This document shows positions 43,401-53,486 of a stretch of 64,000 bases of DNA, piece by piece. The notes beneath the pieces were generated by a model, which was given only the letters and a program-made list of their open reading frames with translations, had not been told where the DNA came from and searched no databases. The stretch's first letter is position 1. Each line of letters starts with the position of its first letter. This DNA comes from Parietichytrium sp. I65-24A. Lineage: Eukaryota; Sar; Bigyra; Thraustochytrida; Thraustochytriidae. The position numbers and the translations under genes were made by a program. The stretch lies in the NCBI GenBank assembly GCA_012862575.1, contig BLSF01000044.1, positions 62,001 to 126,000 on the forward strand, given 5' to 3'.

Positions 43401-43468
43401 AATCTCTGGAAAACGCCAAAGCGGCGCGCCTCGTGGCGACGAGCAGCGAGGTGAAGAGCTCAGGATGA
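40436..43468 (+). CDS. LRR protein with bacterial-type NEL (IpaH-like) E3 ubiquitin ligase domain
   Basis: A 1010-residue intronless frame from ATG 40436 (open back to TTG 40370). Residues about 100-625 are some 24 leucine-rich units of exactly or nearly 21 residues, consensus LxxLPxxLxVxGxLDLxxCxS. Residues about 675-925 match the NEL domain of IpaH/SspH/NopM effectors along its whole length: LHSAVIFWI, FLDKLREAKEF, then the catalytic CxD as TCHDKPIWALNQME (Cys764, Asp766), then MRKLGKAVMRLGIVHEHADK, KKIRSLAFVDDVCVYLKFEI and EIWLQDWPEWQ. IpaH3 reads CEDRVTLTWNNL and RDKVRTLHFVDEIEVYLAFQ at these places. NEL enzymes carry ubiquitin on the Cys as a thioester; the LRR part recruits substrate and restrains activity. 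A short acidic C-tail follows. The neighbours are eukaryotic genes, so transfer from bacteria is inferred. Confidence 0.85.
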   Translation: MAAVDLLQAWAGRGENEEKQERLQVVKALEGHVEVVHACMWADEKCFDPGSDENRMLRLYDTNPKHDSRRALEGTNWDIADTAILNNNALGKVLVIKGSWECHSELLTELPGPLCVMGHLDLRRCTNLQRLPERLLVAGDLYLASCRSLVELPAFLTVGGSLGGGGLRSLESIHVTVKVHGNIVIGHSRVKSIPWNTVNGRLDLQRSGMLETLPKDLHVRGKLMLKGCCSLEALPSKLRVDGDLDLRQCVALERIPETIVARKSIDLEGCASLLELPAGLCVEGNLDVSKCISLVALPESIYVKGKFSMEGCESLVEIMENLRVDGPLNLNHCKSLESLPETFQANDHIELIGCTSLQRLPKSLKHVKGSLTMSNCRFLRSLPENLEIDGDLNLSNCTSLKSLPQNLFVKNRLDLRGCTSLVKIPDTFRVEGKVDLSFCTSLSQISDDTCFGGSLDLTFCKSLHSLPARFQVNGNLNLLNCQSLRDLPTHLTVDGNLYIEELKIANLPDNLTVNGDLTLTRCPVLNGLPGNMNITGKVVCEDCDLFKMIPSPLVLPSELSFKRCHALESIPAGLCVAYDLIIEDCEALSDISPDLSIGHSMVLTSCPRLVSLPMKLLEWQPTASGEPHLIFLSRVGLSIEALEYLQTVDVPGVRFQVRFEEETAAPARSALSSRFQNLHSAVIFWIKAAGAAGMVVPVIDIPAANVRGVLLFLDKLREAKEFAFSESRKLLAVRVVQVFQLLAACDDEVKMEVLQRMEDSVDTCHDKPIWALNQMELAWRLAQARGNEKAMRKLGKAVMRLGIVHEHADKKIRSLAFVDDVCVYLKFEIELRRKLDLPVSASVMFFPKFIKVRQEELEAAERDALAVTDEAFEIWLQDWPEWQKLQRQKIAEEILDWGKLLERENLKPHMVAHTSQRSVLGDEIKDPILLKKCLWSLSDLRRHWVDSGLDLNNSPVSIEEIKSVSVPCSNPAQEQSEEEEADAVTDACQSLENAKAARLVATSSEVKSSG

Positions 43469-44289
43469 GCGTCCCCTCTTCTATCTCCATTTCTTTGATG
43501 TTTTGTATTTATTTCTTCACAATTTATTTTTTATTTTATCTCCATGGACAGAAACCTTACTTGAGGTATCGCTCTGACGCGGTAGGTCACATGGACATTC
43601 GGCACATCAAAGACAGATGCAAGAAGGTGCCAACCCCGCCTTCTTTTCCAAAAATCTTCACTTTCTCACCATCCACACGGTGGTTCGAGGCTTTCGAGGC
43701 TTTTAACGACAAGCAGCAACCTAAAGACAATTGCACAAAGGTATGCATCACCTTTTCGAGTTCCTTGTTTCGTGTTCGCGTTTGCTTTGCTATTTGTCTC
43801 CAATTACAACCGAAGAATGGTAAAATTCAAACATGTTGTATTCGTAAAGAAAGCACCGTGAAAATGAATGTTAATGTGAATCCGAATATGAATTGACTGT
43901 GAACCGTCGAGACAATCTCTCGACGAATGATGTGTCTCTTCTCTGCGGTTCTGTTCAATCAATGTCCTCCAAATGATTCCAAATGTGTTCAATGGCGAAA
44001 GCCGATCGCGGCATAGGGTAGTGTGCTTAGCGAGAACTGCGCACGCGCCTGTTAAAACCTTTCTCCACTGGCCAAGCGCAGCGCCATATCGCTGTTAGCA
44101 AGCGGCTGCGATTATTAAACCAGCCGCGCCCTCGTCGAGACAGTCACAGTCCATGCATGTCCATGCTCAGAGAGAAAGAGAGAAAGAGAAAGAGAGAGGC
44201 ACTGGGTTCACTGGGTGTAATGCGCGAATAGGGGCAGCAAAGTGCTGTCGCGTATTGTTTTTGAGACACTTAGACGGAGCAGACGGAGG
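43469..44289. other. Intergenic region before the TPT gene
   Basis: About 820 bases with an A/T-rich 3' flank of the LRR-NEL gene, an AGAGAA microsatellite at about 44169-44197, and the likely promoter of the transporter gene. The frame across 43336-43896 is out of phase with the upstream gene and has no domain. No gene is seen. Confidence 0.5.
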
Positions 44290-45441
44290 ATGGTAAACGG
44301 CGGAGCGGAGGCACAACTCGCGCGCAGTCTGGAAGAGGTGAAGGAATTGAAGGACGTGGAAAGTCGAAGAGACCCAGAAGATCTACGGGAGTCTGAGTCG
44401 GCGCCGCTGAAGAGTCACGTGATGGGTTCCGACGACGGCGCGAAGTCGAAGGGCGACGGAAATGCGAGCGGCAGCAAAGACACGCTGGTGCTGCTGGGGA
44501 TGGTGGGGTTATGGTACGGCAGCTCCATGCTGAGCGCTACATCTTCCAAGCAGCTGCTCGTGGGCGGAAGCATGCTGGACATGGGCGACCAGGCCAAGTT
44601 TTCGGCACTGGAACTTACTTGCATGCAGATGTTCGTGGCAATGGTGTGCGCCGGAGCAGCATCTGTGGCATCGTTCGGAGGCGGAGTGCAGCAACTTGCG
44701 CCAAAGAACGCGAAAGCACTGCGATTGACGGTGGCGCTCGCAGCAGTATTCTCGACAGGATTTATTACGCTCAACTTGGCGTACGAGAGCATGTCAACGT
44801 CGCTGGCCAACACACTACGTGCAATGGAGCCGCTGAGTTCGCTGACTCTCAATTACTTTTTGTCAAGCGAGTCACTCACGCGAAACATTCTGGCATCGGT
44901 TGGTGTCATCGTCCTCGGGGCCTGCTTGGCCTCCTTTGGCAACTCTCAGTTCACTTATGTCGGTCTTTTTTACTGCATCATCGCCAACTTTGCGTTCGCG
45001 TACCGCACCTTTCAGTATAGAGATATCCGACAAGAGTTCAGCGTTGACCATGCTACGCTGTTCTGTCAAACATGCGCGTTCAGCTGCGCGATGATCTTCG
45101 CCGCCATTCTATACTTGAGCGGGCCAGATGGGCGCATCGGCGAGCTGCACGCCATGTTCCAAGATGCCTCGCCGCTGTTCTGGCAAACTGCAATGCTGAA
45201 CGGGGTCACATTCTTTTTGTACTTGCAGTTGTCCTTCGCTACGCTCAGTTACGTCACAGTGGTCACGCACGCGATTCTCAATGCTTTTCGGAGACCCGCC
45301 GTGATTCTCTTCGATGTCGTCGTGTTTAAAACTGTTCTTTCTGTCACCAATCTTTTCGGCATCGCCCTTGCGTGTATTGGAGTGACTGTGTACTCTTTGC
45401 TCAAGGCGAACGCCGCGAAATCACGGTCAAAGAGCAAGTAA
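44290..45441 (+). CDS. TPT-family (sugar-phosphate / nucleotide-sugar) transporter
   Basis: A 383-residue intronless frame from ATG 44290 (open back to GTG 44242). After a charged N-tail of about 65 residues come about ten TM segments in the drug/metabolite-transporter layout. Family-typical parts are GLWYGSSMLSATSSKQLL (TM1), FITLNLAYESMSTSLANTLRAMEPL (TM4, the conserved substrate-side Lys/Arg region with Arg here), LGACLASFGNSQFTYVGLFY, AILNAFRRPAVILFDVVVFK and LFGIALACIGVTVYSLLK near the end. These match triose-phosphate/nucleotide-sugar translocators, antiporters of Golgi, ER or plastid membranes. No plastid transit peptide is obvious and there is no KKxx ER-retrieval signal (the end is SRSKSK), so the compartment and substrate remain open. 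Confidence 0.82.
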   Translation: MVNGGAEAQLARSLEEVKELKDVESRRDPEDLRESESAPLKSHVMGSDDGAKSKGDGNASGSKDTLVLLGMVGLWYGSSMLSATSSKQLLVGGSMLDMGDQAKFSALELTCMQMFVAMVCAGAASVASFGGGVQQLAPKNAKALRLTVALAAVFSTGFITLNLAYESMSTSLANTLRAMEPLSSLTLNYFLSSESLTRNILASVGVIVLGACLASFGNSQFTYVGLFYCIIANFAFAYRTFQYRDIRQEFSVDHATLFCQTCAFSCAMIFAAILYLSGPDGRIGELHAMFQDASPLFWQTAMLNGVTFFLYLQLSFATLSYVTVVTHAILNAFRRPAVILFDVVVFKTVLSVTNLFGIALACIGVTVYSLLKANAAKSRSKSK

Positions 45442-45893
45442 TTATCTATGCTCTGGTAGAAATAGAATCCTCGTGCATTGCAGATCAGCAGTTGAGATTC
45501 TTCAGAATATATGTCTCGTCGAGGAGACTGTTGAGCAGCCTCCCTGCTTGAATTTTGTTTGCCTGAGTCCTGGAGAGAAGGAGAATGCCAGCCAGCATTT
45601 TCGTCAATCGATGGCGTCAAGTGCTGCACCATGCTTGTGCCACCCCGCTAATTCTCCCTGTCCTGGCTGTGATCTGTTCTTTTACTAGCTAGTAGATAGA
45701 ATGGAGGAGTCCTTGCCTATCTTGATGAAAAGTGTGAAAAATTAAGTAAAATCAATTTGAAGTTGAAAGCTGGATTACCTATAGGTTAGTGAAAAGCCAC
45801 GCAGAAAAGGTCGCTCTGCGAGTTTGACAAAAGAAAGGAAGTGTTCGGTGGTGAATGAATGGATGAATACAAAAAGCAAAGAAGGCACGCAAT
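45442..45893. other. Spacer between convergent genes
   Basis: About 450 bases between the TPT stop and the RAD21 stop; should contain both 3' UTRs. No gene or repeat of note is seen. Confidence 0.5.
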
Positions 45894-48347
45894 TCAACTA
45901 CTTGTACTGGACTTGGCGGCTGCAGCGTCTGGAATCGGATCATCGAAAGTGGGGCCCTTAGTAATCACGATGTCGCCGTACGGCTCGCTCTGGGAGACAT
46001 CGACACGGTCCCAGGTCTTGAGCTGGAGAATTTCGAAGAAGCAAGCTGCCACAATAGACTTGCGCTTCCCCTCCGCAATCTTCGCGTAGTTGACCTCCTC
46101 GTCCTTCTTAAATAGCCCCTGAAACAGTGCAAGCATCCTCCTCGTGCGGACGTCCCAGGCTTTGGACTTGTCTCGATCCGGGTCCTCTTCGTCGTCATCA
46201 TCGCCTTCCTCTTCATCACTCTCTTCTTCCTCAGAATCCGCTTCGCTCTCGCTTGCCGCTGGGGCGACCAAGGTCTCCTCCTCCTCGTCGTCGTCATCAG
46301 CTTCAAGCTGCGGACCCTTCAGCTTTGACTTGTAAGCGGACGAGGCACGTGAGCTTCTCTTCTCAGGAGAAGAGCTCTCATCGCCGTTGTCGTCGTCGTC
46401 AGCCCCACCAAAGAAAGCCGGTTCTTCTGCGACGTCGACGCTTTCGCTATCGGCAGAGCGACTCCCAGAAGACTTCCTCGTCGCCCGCTTGGACTCTGCA
46501 TCCACGAGACCAGGTGCGGAAGATCTGCGCGCTGCAGCGCGAGCCACTTCAATTTGCCCTTCGTCACCGTCGCTAGCCGCTCCGGGGGCAGACTCGTCTT
46601 CTTCCATGTCCACGGGATCGTTAAATACAACATCTTCCTCTTCATCCTCATCGACTTCTTGCGCGGGGTCCTGGCCCGAAGCGTCTGCATCGCGTCTTTT
46701 CATGTAAGGAAGTTTCGTTGCGGTTTCATCGGTGTGAATACGGAAAACAACCTTGAAGTGTTCTGTCTCCCCAGAGACAGAACCTTCATTCAAGAGTTCT
46801 TCCAAGTTTCTCGCCATATTAAGATAACGGGACTGTAGCGGATCTCGGTCAGCCTGAGCTTTTCCTACTTTGACCACTCGAGGTTCGGTGCCTTGACGCA
46901 GAAGAGATTGCACATCGAAGTTTGAAGTGTCCAGTGTCACAGCGTCATCCAGTTTCACCTTTCTCTTTTTTGGCTTCTTTGGCTTCTTGGCCTGAGTAGG
47001 CTGTTTGCTAGGCGCCTTTCGCTTGCGAGAGACTTCGTCTTTCTTCTTTTTCTCCGGGGTCGCTGCCTTAGACTGGCGGCGCATGTCATCCTCAACCACG
47101 GTGAGAAGAGAGACAGTTTCTGATTTCCGGGATCGAAGTTGCCTTTTCGCCACTTCCTCCTCCTCATCCTCCTCGGATCTCTTCTCGGCTTCGTCATCCG
47201 AGTTGTTGCTCACCATAGGCATCATGTCGTCTTCATCTTCGTCATCTTGTGCCATGGGCACATTCAGGTCGTCAACGTTTGCGGAGGCGATCTCGCCACC
47301 ACCAAAAGATGAATCACGTTTTTTCGCGTTTAACTCCTCATCCTCGTCTTCGTTTGCGTCTTGAGCGAGGTCAGCTTTGGTAGAAGATGCCTCTCCGTCC
47401 GCGCCCTCTTCGTTTCCGTCAGAGCCCTTTGGACGATTCAGCAAGTCGAGGCCGACGCTTGCGCTCGAACGGCGTGACGCAGTGTCACGAGCAACCTCAA
47501 TCTCCACAGAGGAGGTCTTTGATTGTGCGTCTTCGTCACCCTTCTTGCTCCCGCTAGACGACAATGACTGGGCCAAGTCGAGCCCGCCTCCGTCCTCCTC
47601 CTCCTCAAACTCAAAGGGAGCCCAGTCCTGTTGCCCGTCCTCCTCGTCACTGTCAGAGGAGGCGCCTTGTGCACTTGAGCTTCCCGAACCACTGCTGTAG
47701 CTCATGCCGCGGCGGCGGCGGCGCGATCGAGACTTGGAGCCTCCAGATCGCGGAGTAATCTCAAGTGTGATGTCGATGTTCCTCGAGACGTTCTGCTTCG
47801 AGAGCGTCGACTGCATCCACTCATCAAGCATGGGCTCCACGCCTTCAAAATCGTCTGCGTTGTGAATCATTTCGAATTCCCCGATTGTTGTGCTGGCAAC
47901 CGTGGTGTTGTTCGACTGCCCTTGGCCGCCAGCGTAGGGCAGGTCCACCACACCCGGGCGAAAGGCCATCTTGATTTTGACAAGTGCCTCACTGCAGTCT
48001 GTGAATAGGTACTTGACCTTGCGCTGGTAAATTCTCACCAGTCCGAGAAGCAAGTGCCCACTGAGACGCAGTGCCAGCGGCACGCCGATCTGCCTGATAG
48101 ACTCTACAACATTGCAACAAAAGTTTGCATTCTCGCAACGTCAGCTCTCTCGACATCCTCCAATCCAATACGTGCAAAACAGAGCCGCCACTCAAGAAAC
48201 AAACTTTGAAGAAACCAACTTACGCGCGGATTGCACAATATCTGTCTGAAACACTTGCGCTTTGCTCAGCTTCTTATCCCAATGCGCCGCGAGCCAAATT
48301 TTGCCCAGTGGGCCCTTCTTGGCGAGGATGATATCAGAGTAAAACAT
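45894..48347 (-). CDS. RAD21: Cohesin kleisin subunit RAD21/SCC1
   Basis: Exons 48347-48224 and 48103-45894 are joined by a 120-base GT-AG intron (GTAAGT...TTGTAG); the product is 777 residues. Exon 1 gives MFYSDIILAKKGPLGKIWLA and exon 2 continues IGVPLALRLSGHLLLGLVRI, then YQRKVKYLFTDCSEALVKIK and MAFRPGVVDLP. This is the classic Rad21/Rec8 N-terminal domain, which binds the SMC3 neck. Residues about 130-690 are acidic, Ser-rich, with Lys/Arg clusters, as in the flexible kleisin linker with separase and phosphorylation sites. The C-terminal winged helix (about 690-765) reads RTRRMLALFQGLFKKDEEVN and CFFEILQLKTWDRVDVSQ, which binds the SMC1 head. Intact cohesin kleisin; mitotic form rather than Rec8 is likely but not proven. 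It is divergent from SMC6. Confidence 0.93.
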
Positions 48348-49683
48348 CTTGCCTCTGATACAAGATAAGCACCAAAGTTATCCCCAAGCAGCCCAAAAGT
48401 GGGTGTTCCCTCGCTCCTCCTCCTCCGTCTCCTCGACCTCCAAATCCCACAGCAACAGCAACACTAACACCGTCTCAGTTTTTTTTCTCCCGCACAACCC
48501 TTGTCCCTTTCGCCTCGCCCGTTCCTAATTTGTCTGCAAATCACGGCTGTACACCTCGTATGTGACCGCTGTCCGCGTACACTTTCAACCCTCTCGATGT
48601 ACGCGCTTCGGTGTGTTGCTGTTGTTTGGAAGGCGACTTCACACAGAGTAGGATTCTTACTTTTAAGGCTAATTATACAGTAAGGAAGATGCCTAGTATC
48701 ATGGGTTCTTATGCTCTCGGAGGGAAAAAATCGGCGCCTAAGAGTTGTGTAGACTTTGGAATAGAAACTGGGAGAGGAACCTGGCGTTAATGGAAAGAGT
48801 AGGAAGGGTAAGGCTGGCGAGGTCGGCACCCTGCAACGCGGTTAGGTGAGCTAGGGTTAATCAGGGTGCTGGGGAAATTTTCGAGAGAGGGGGCTAGGAC
48901 GGATAGTAGATCGGGTAAGCTTCTTCTAAGGATCTTTGTCCTGATTTTTGAATTTGAAAATTTGAAAATTTTGATTTTCAAACAGAGACTTGAAATGAAA
49001 CGGATAGCGAACTCACAATAATCAAGCAATCGAGGACCTCGACAACAAACAGTTTATCAGCAACAAGAAGGGGATGCGTTCCATGGTTACTGCTGTATCC
49101 CAATTTAAAATTGACCACTTTTATCAGAATATTCCCGGGATAGTCTTTGAAAAGAACCCAGCGGAAGCGAATGATAGTGAGCAGTGTTAACCTCTGCCAT
49201 AGGGGTGCCAAGAACCCAAGAACCAGAACCGGATGGTAGTTTTTCAGATATCTACTACCTCCTTACGTCATATTACTATAATCTTATAACTTAACAAAGT
49301 ACAGAACTAGGCGCAGCCAGTCTAGATTCTTCTGTATTGAAGTATAGTTTAAAGTTACAGATATCATACTTGCACACTAAGATTCATATACACTATGTCT
49401 ACTAATATTAATTCCACACTCTGCTTACGTCATTAGTTCCATATATAGAGAAACCTTCCCAGTACCAGTACGTAACAAGTCTGGCAAGTACTAGGATACA
49501 TCATGAGTTTCATACAGTATAGCTCCTCCAGTAAGGCTGGATTTAAAACTATCCTGTCAGTCACAAGTGAAGGTGAAGCAGACTGTGAAGGAAGAATTTG
49601 AAGAACCGGTCGCTCGCTGGTGGTGACCTGAGGAAGATAAAGGCAAAGCAGACCTCAAAGGAAGAAGAGGACCGGGAGGGACC
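48348..49683. promoter_or_regulatory. Shared divergent region of RAD21 and SMC6
   Basis: The two SMC-pathway genes are head to head with 1.34 kb between their ATGs. The stretch has A/T-rich segments (about 48930-48980 with repeated AAATTTTGA, and 49250-49450) and no supported gene. No specific element can be named by eye. Co-regulation is inference from the arrangement. Confidence 0.4.
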
Positions 49684-52600
49684 ATGGGACCGAGCAAGCG
49701 GCAAAAGAGGGACGATGACGAGGAGAGCGCTGGGGACGAGGCCAGGCAGGCGAAGGTAGGTAGGGTTGAGGAGGAAGAAGGTGACTATGACAACGAGGAT
49801 GACGACGACGACGACGAGGACGAGGACGACGACGACGAGGATATGTCGGGAGTGGAAGATGACCCGCGGAGCGGCAAGATCAAGTCCATCGCGTGCAAGA
49901 ACTTTATGTGCCATGCAGGACTCAAGGTGGACCTGAATGATCGCATCAACTTCATCACCGGGCCGAACGGAAGCGGAAAATCTGCGATAATTGTAAGTTG
50001 AAGGTCAGGTTGGTGCAGCGAGTCGAGGGCGAGAGTGAGAGCGCTGACGAAACTCTGTCTCATCTGTTTGTCGATGCGAATCACGAACAACCGCGAAACT
50101 GGAGTGTAGACTGCTTTACAGACCTGTTTTGGGCTGCGAGCAGATCACATGCAACGCAGTGCCAAAATCGAAGGATTAATTCGACAGGGCCACGAGGCGG
50201 AAGGTGCGCTTGTTCAAGTGACGCTTTACAACGACGGAAGCAATGCATACAAGCCAGAATCGTACGGAGGAAGCATCATAATTGAGCGCACAATCTCCAA
50301 GGGTAAAACCTCGTATGCCCTGAGGAACGGCGAAACAAAAAAGTTGGTGTCGGACAAGAAAGCTGACCTGGACAAGATTTTGAACAAGTATGATATCCTC
50401 ATTCGCAATCCGTGCTGTGTTTTAGACCAAGAGACCAGTAAAAGCTTTCTGCTCGGAGGTAGCAAGAGTAAATACGAGGTCTTCATGAAAGCGACTCAGT
50501 TGGACAGAATTCGAGACAACTACAATGAGGAGAGTTCAACTCGCGCAGAAGCAAAGAAGTCTCTCCGCGTCACTGAGGCCTCGATTGAAAACCTCGAAAA
50601 GGATGCGGTCAGGAAAATGGAACGAGTGAAGGAGCTTGAGAGCGTCAAGTTTCTGAATATCGAGCTGGAAAAGGCAGGCAAGCAGTTGTCCTGGGCCCTC
50701 GCGAACGAAACTGTCAGAAAGAGCGAAGAAACGCAGCAGGCTCTGGAGAAGAAGAGGAGAAAACTCGCTCACCGCGAAAGGGAGCGCCTCGAGATTTCAG
50801 AGAGAGAGGAGGCTATGCTCAAGCAGACGCAAGATGTGAAAAATGAGGCTTCAGAAAGGCAGAATCGTCTGCAGGAGTTGAATCAAGTTCAACATGAAAT
50901 CGTCGAGCAACTCGGTGTCTCTCGGAGGGAGTTAGGACAGCTTGAAAGGGAGATGAGTCTCTCCAAGTGCCCTGTCGATCAATTTAAGGCAGAAAGGGCT
51001 AAGCTTATGGAAGAACTCCATCAGCTTGATTCCGTTTTGGCGCAAAAGGACGTAAGGAAGCAAGAAATCTTCGACAAAAAAGAGCGCGACTTGAAGAATG
51101 TTACAGACATGATTTCAACCTGCAAAGTGGAGCTGCAACAACTTGATGACGATCAGGACAGCATTTCCGCTTCTCTCGAAAATGCCAATACGGAGCTCGT
51201 CAATCTCGAGAGGCTCGTTAGAGACGCTGAGGAAGATGCTGAGAAGGCCAAGCAGGACCTTCAGCGAACCAAGGATATTCAACAAGATGCAAATTCTCGC
51301 TACGGCCCGGAGGTGCCGAAGATCCTTGCTCTCATCGATCTTAACGCCGACAAGTTTTCTGACAAGCCTCTGCACGTTGGTCTCAACGTAAGTCTCAAGG
51401 AGAGCCAGAAATTCTTGCCAGTGGAGCATCATCTTCGCTCCGTGTTGAGGAACTTCCTGGTGAGCAACCGCAAAGACCAATCTGTTCTGGAGAAGCTTTG
51501 TCGTGAAGCCCGATTAGCAGTTCCCAGAATGGTAGTCTCCAAGTTTTCTCACCAGCGGTTTAACACGTCTTCACACCGCCCAGACCTGGCCCAGTACGGT
51601 GTCCCAGCTGTGATCTTGGAGGACATTTTGGAAGTTGCAGACGACAACGTTTTTAACGTTTTAGTTGACGATGCGCAGATTGAATCCACTGTCCTCACAA
51701 ACTCAGACGTAGACGCTCGTAAACTCACCTTTCAGTCTGATCAAAACGGGGTGCGCATGCCTCGCAACATGAAGCGCTGCTATACTAGCAACGCGGACAC
51801 CTATTCTGTGCGGAATGGTGCAGAATACAAGGTGACCTTTGTGCCCAAGGGAAGGTTATCGCAGGTGCCTCGATATTTTAAGGGCAGAGTGTCTCCGCAA
51901 GACCTCCTCAGGCAGAAGGGGGAGCAGAAGCGTTGTGAGGAGGACCTTGCGCGGTCAAAGGCCGATCTTCACCACAAGAAAAAATTAGCTGCTCAACTTG
52001 CAGAAAAGTCTCGCGCGAATCGAATCAAGCACAAAACCTCCAATGACCAGCTATGCAAATTGGAGGTAGAGTTGGAGAGACTTGAGAACTTCAGCTGGGA
52101 GGATGAACTAGGCGACTCGAGTATAGTGCGTGAAAACATTGTGGAACGTATTCAGCAGCTTGACAGCAATCTCAGCCAAAAAGCAGCACAGCTTGAAACC
52201 CTTCAAATGCACGTGAACGAAATCAAGCGCCGGACCGAGCCGCTCGAAGAGAATTTGAAGCAAGTGGCTCGACAAATTCATCAGGTCCAAGTCAAAATCA
52301 CGGAGGCAAGGGGACCCTATGACGAGCTTGTCTCAAACTTGAGTCAAGTAATTGCACACAAAAAACAATTGGAAAGCAAATGCTCTTTTCTGGAAGAGTC
52401 TTGCAGAATACTTGAGCAGGAGTTCCACGAGAGAAAGTCAAAATCTGAGGAAGCTCGTAAAGCTGCCTTTGAATACTGTGACAATGAGGAGATTGATACT
52501 GGAGGAAAGTCGAAGGACGTTATAAAATCCGAAATTGCGGCCTTGGAAAAGAAGATCGAGGACGAAAAGAAGAAACTCGGAGAGAACGAGAATATTGAGG

Positions 52601-53247
52601 TCATCATCAAAAGAGCAAAGAAGGAGGCGGAACGCGCAGAGGAGAATCTCAGGAAAAGGAAAGAAAACACGAAGAGATCGAAGGGTATTCTTCGCGATAT
52701 GAAAAAGGGACACTCTCTCCGTCAGCGATCGGTGGAGGAGATCCAGAAAACTGACAAGGACAGGATGGCTTTGCTCTTTCAGTACTATCTATCGTACAGA
52801 GGCTATTCTGGCAACCTGAACTTTAACGATCAGAACCGCACTCTGGACCTGAGCTGGTCTAAGCAAGATGCTACTATATCTGAGTCTCAAAACGTCTCGG
52901 CACCTTCCGGGGAAAAGCAAGATGTTGGCCTTTTGAGTGGTGGCGAGAAGAGTTTCACCAGTCTATCGTTCTTGGTGGCGATGGGACAGTTGAGTAATTG
53001 CCCGTTCCGTGTGATGGATGAATTTGACGTCTTTATGGACGAGTCCAATCGCAAGACTTCCATGGATATGCTCGTGAAACTCGCGCGGGCTCAGAAAACA
53101 GAGTCGAAGCAGTATATCTTCATTACCCCTCATGATATCAGCCAAATTCCGGACGGCCAGGATATTCATAAGTTCCGCATGCAACGGAATTCGGCCAACG
53201 GTAGCCGCCATGAGCAAACCACCCTGCCATTTGCATCTTTGACCTGA
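49684..53247 (+). CDS. SMC6: SMC6, SMC5/6 complex ATPase
   Basis: Exons 49684-49992 and 50110-53247 are joined by a 117-base GT-AG intron (GTAAGT...GTGTAG); the junction reads GKSAII-TALQTCFGLRADHMQ, exactly the SMC6 head pattern. The product is 1148 residues. A Lys-rich and very acidic N-tail (residues 1-60, a long Asp/Glu run) precedes KIKSIACKNFMCHAGLKVDL and Walker A GPNGSGKS (93-100). Two long coiled coils flank a hinge at about 503-684. The ABC signature LLSGGEKSF is at about 1043, and Walker B is FRVMDEFDVFMDESNR near 1068. The DEFDVFMD form is characteristic of SMC6. With SMC5 and Nse subunits it acts in DNA repair and replication-fork stability. Complete and unbroken; ATG 49684 is the first in frame. 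Confidence 0.94.
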
Positions 53248-53418
53248 TTCACCGCCGCCTATTCGCTTGACTATTGTTTAATTAAAAAAGAAAAATGGAA
53301 GAAATTGAAAGTCTCTCACTGTTGTTTGTTTTCACCTTGCTAAATATTTTGCGGGTTGTGTAGCACCACAAATTATTTACAAGCTTGAACATCTTAATTT
53401 CTCTATGGTCACTTTTTT

Positions 53419-53467
53419 AAATTCCTGAATTCCTGAATTCCTGAAATCCTGAAATCCTGAATTCCTA
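53419..53467. repeat. AATTCCTG 8-base tandem repeat
   Basis: About six copies of AATTCCTG/AAATCCTG lie between the stops of SMC6 and the Asp-box protein. The minisatellite probably sits in the 3' UTR of the latter. Confidence 0.85.
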
Positions 53468-53486
53468 ATTCTTCTTCGGACTTAAC

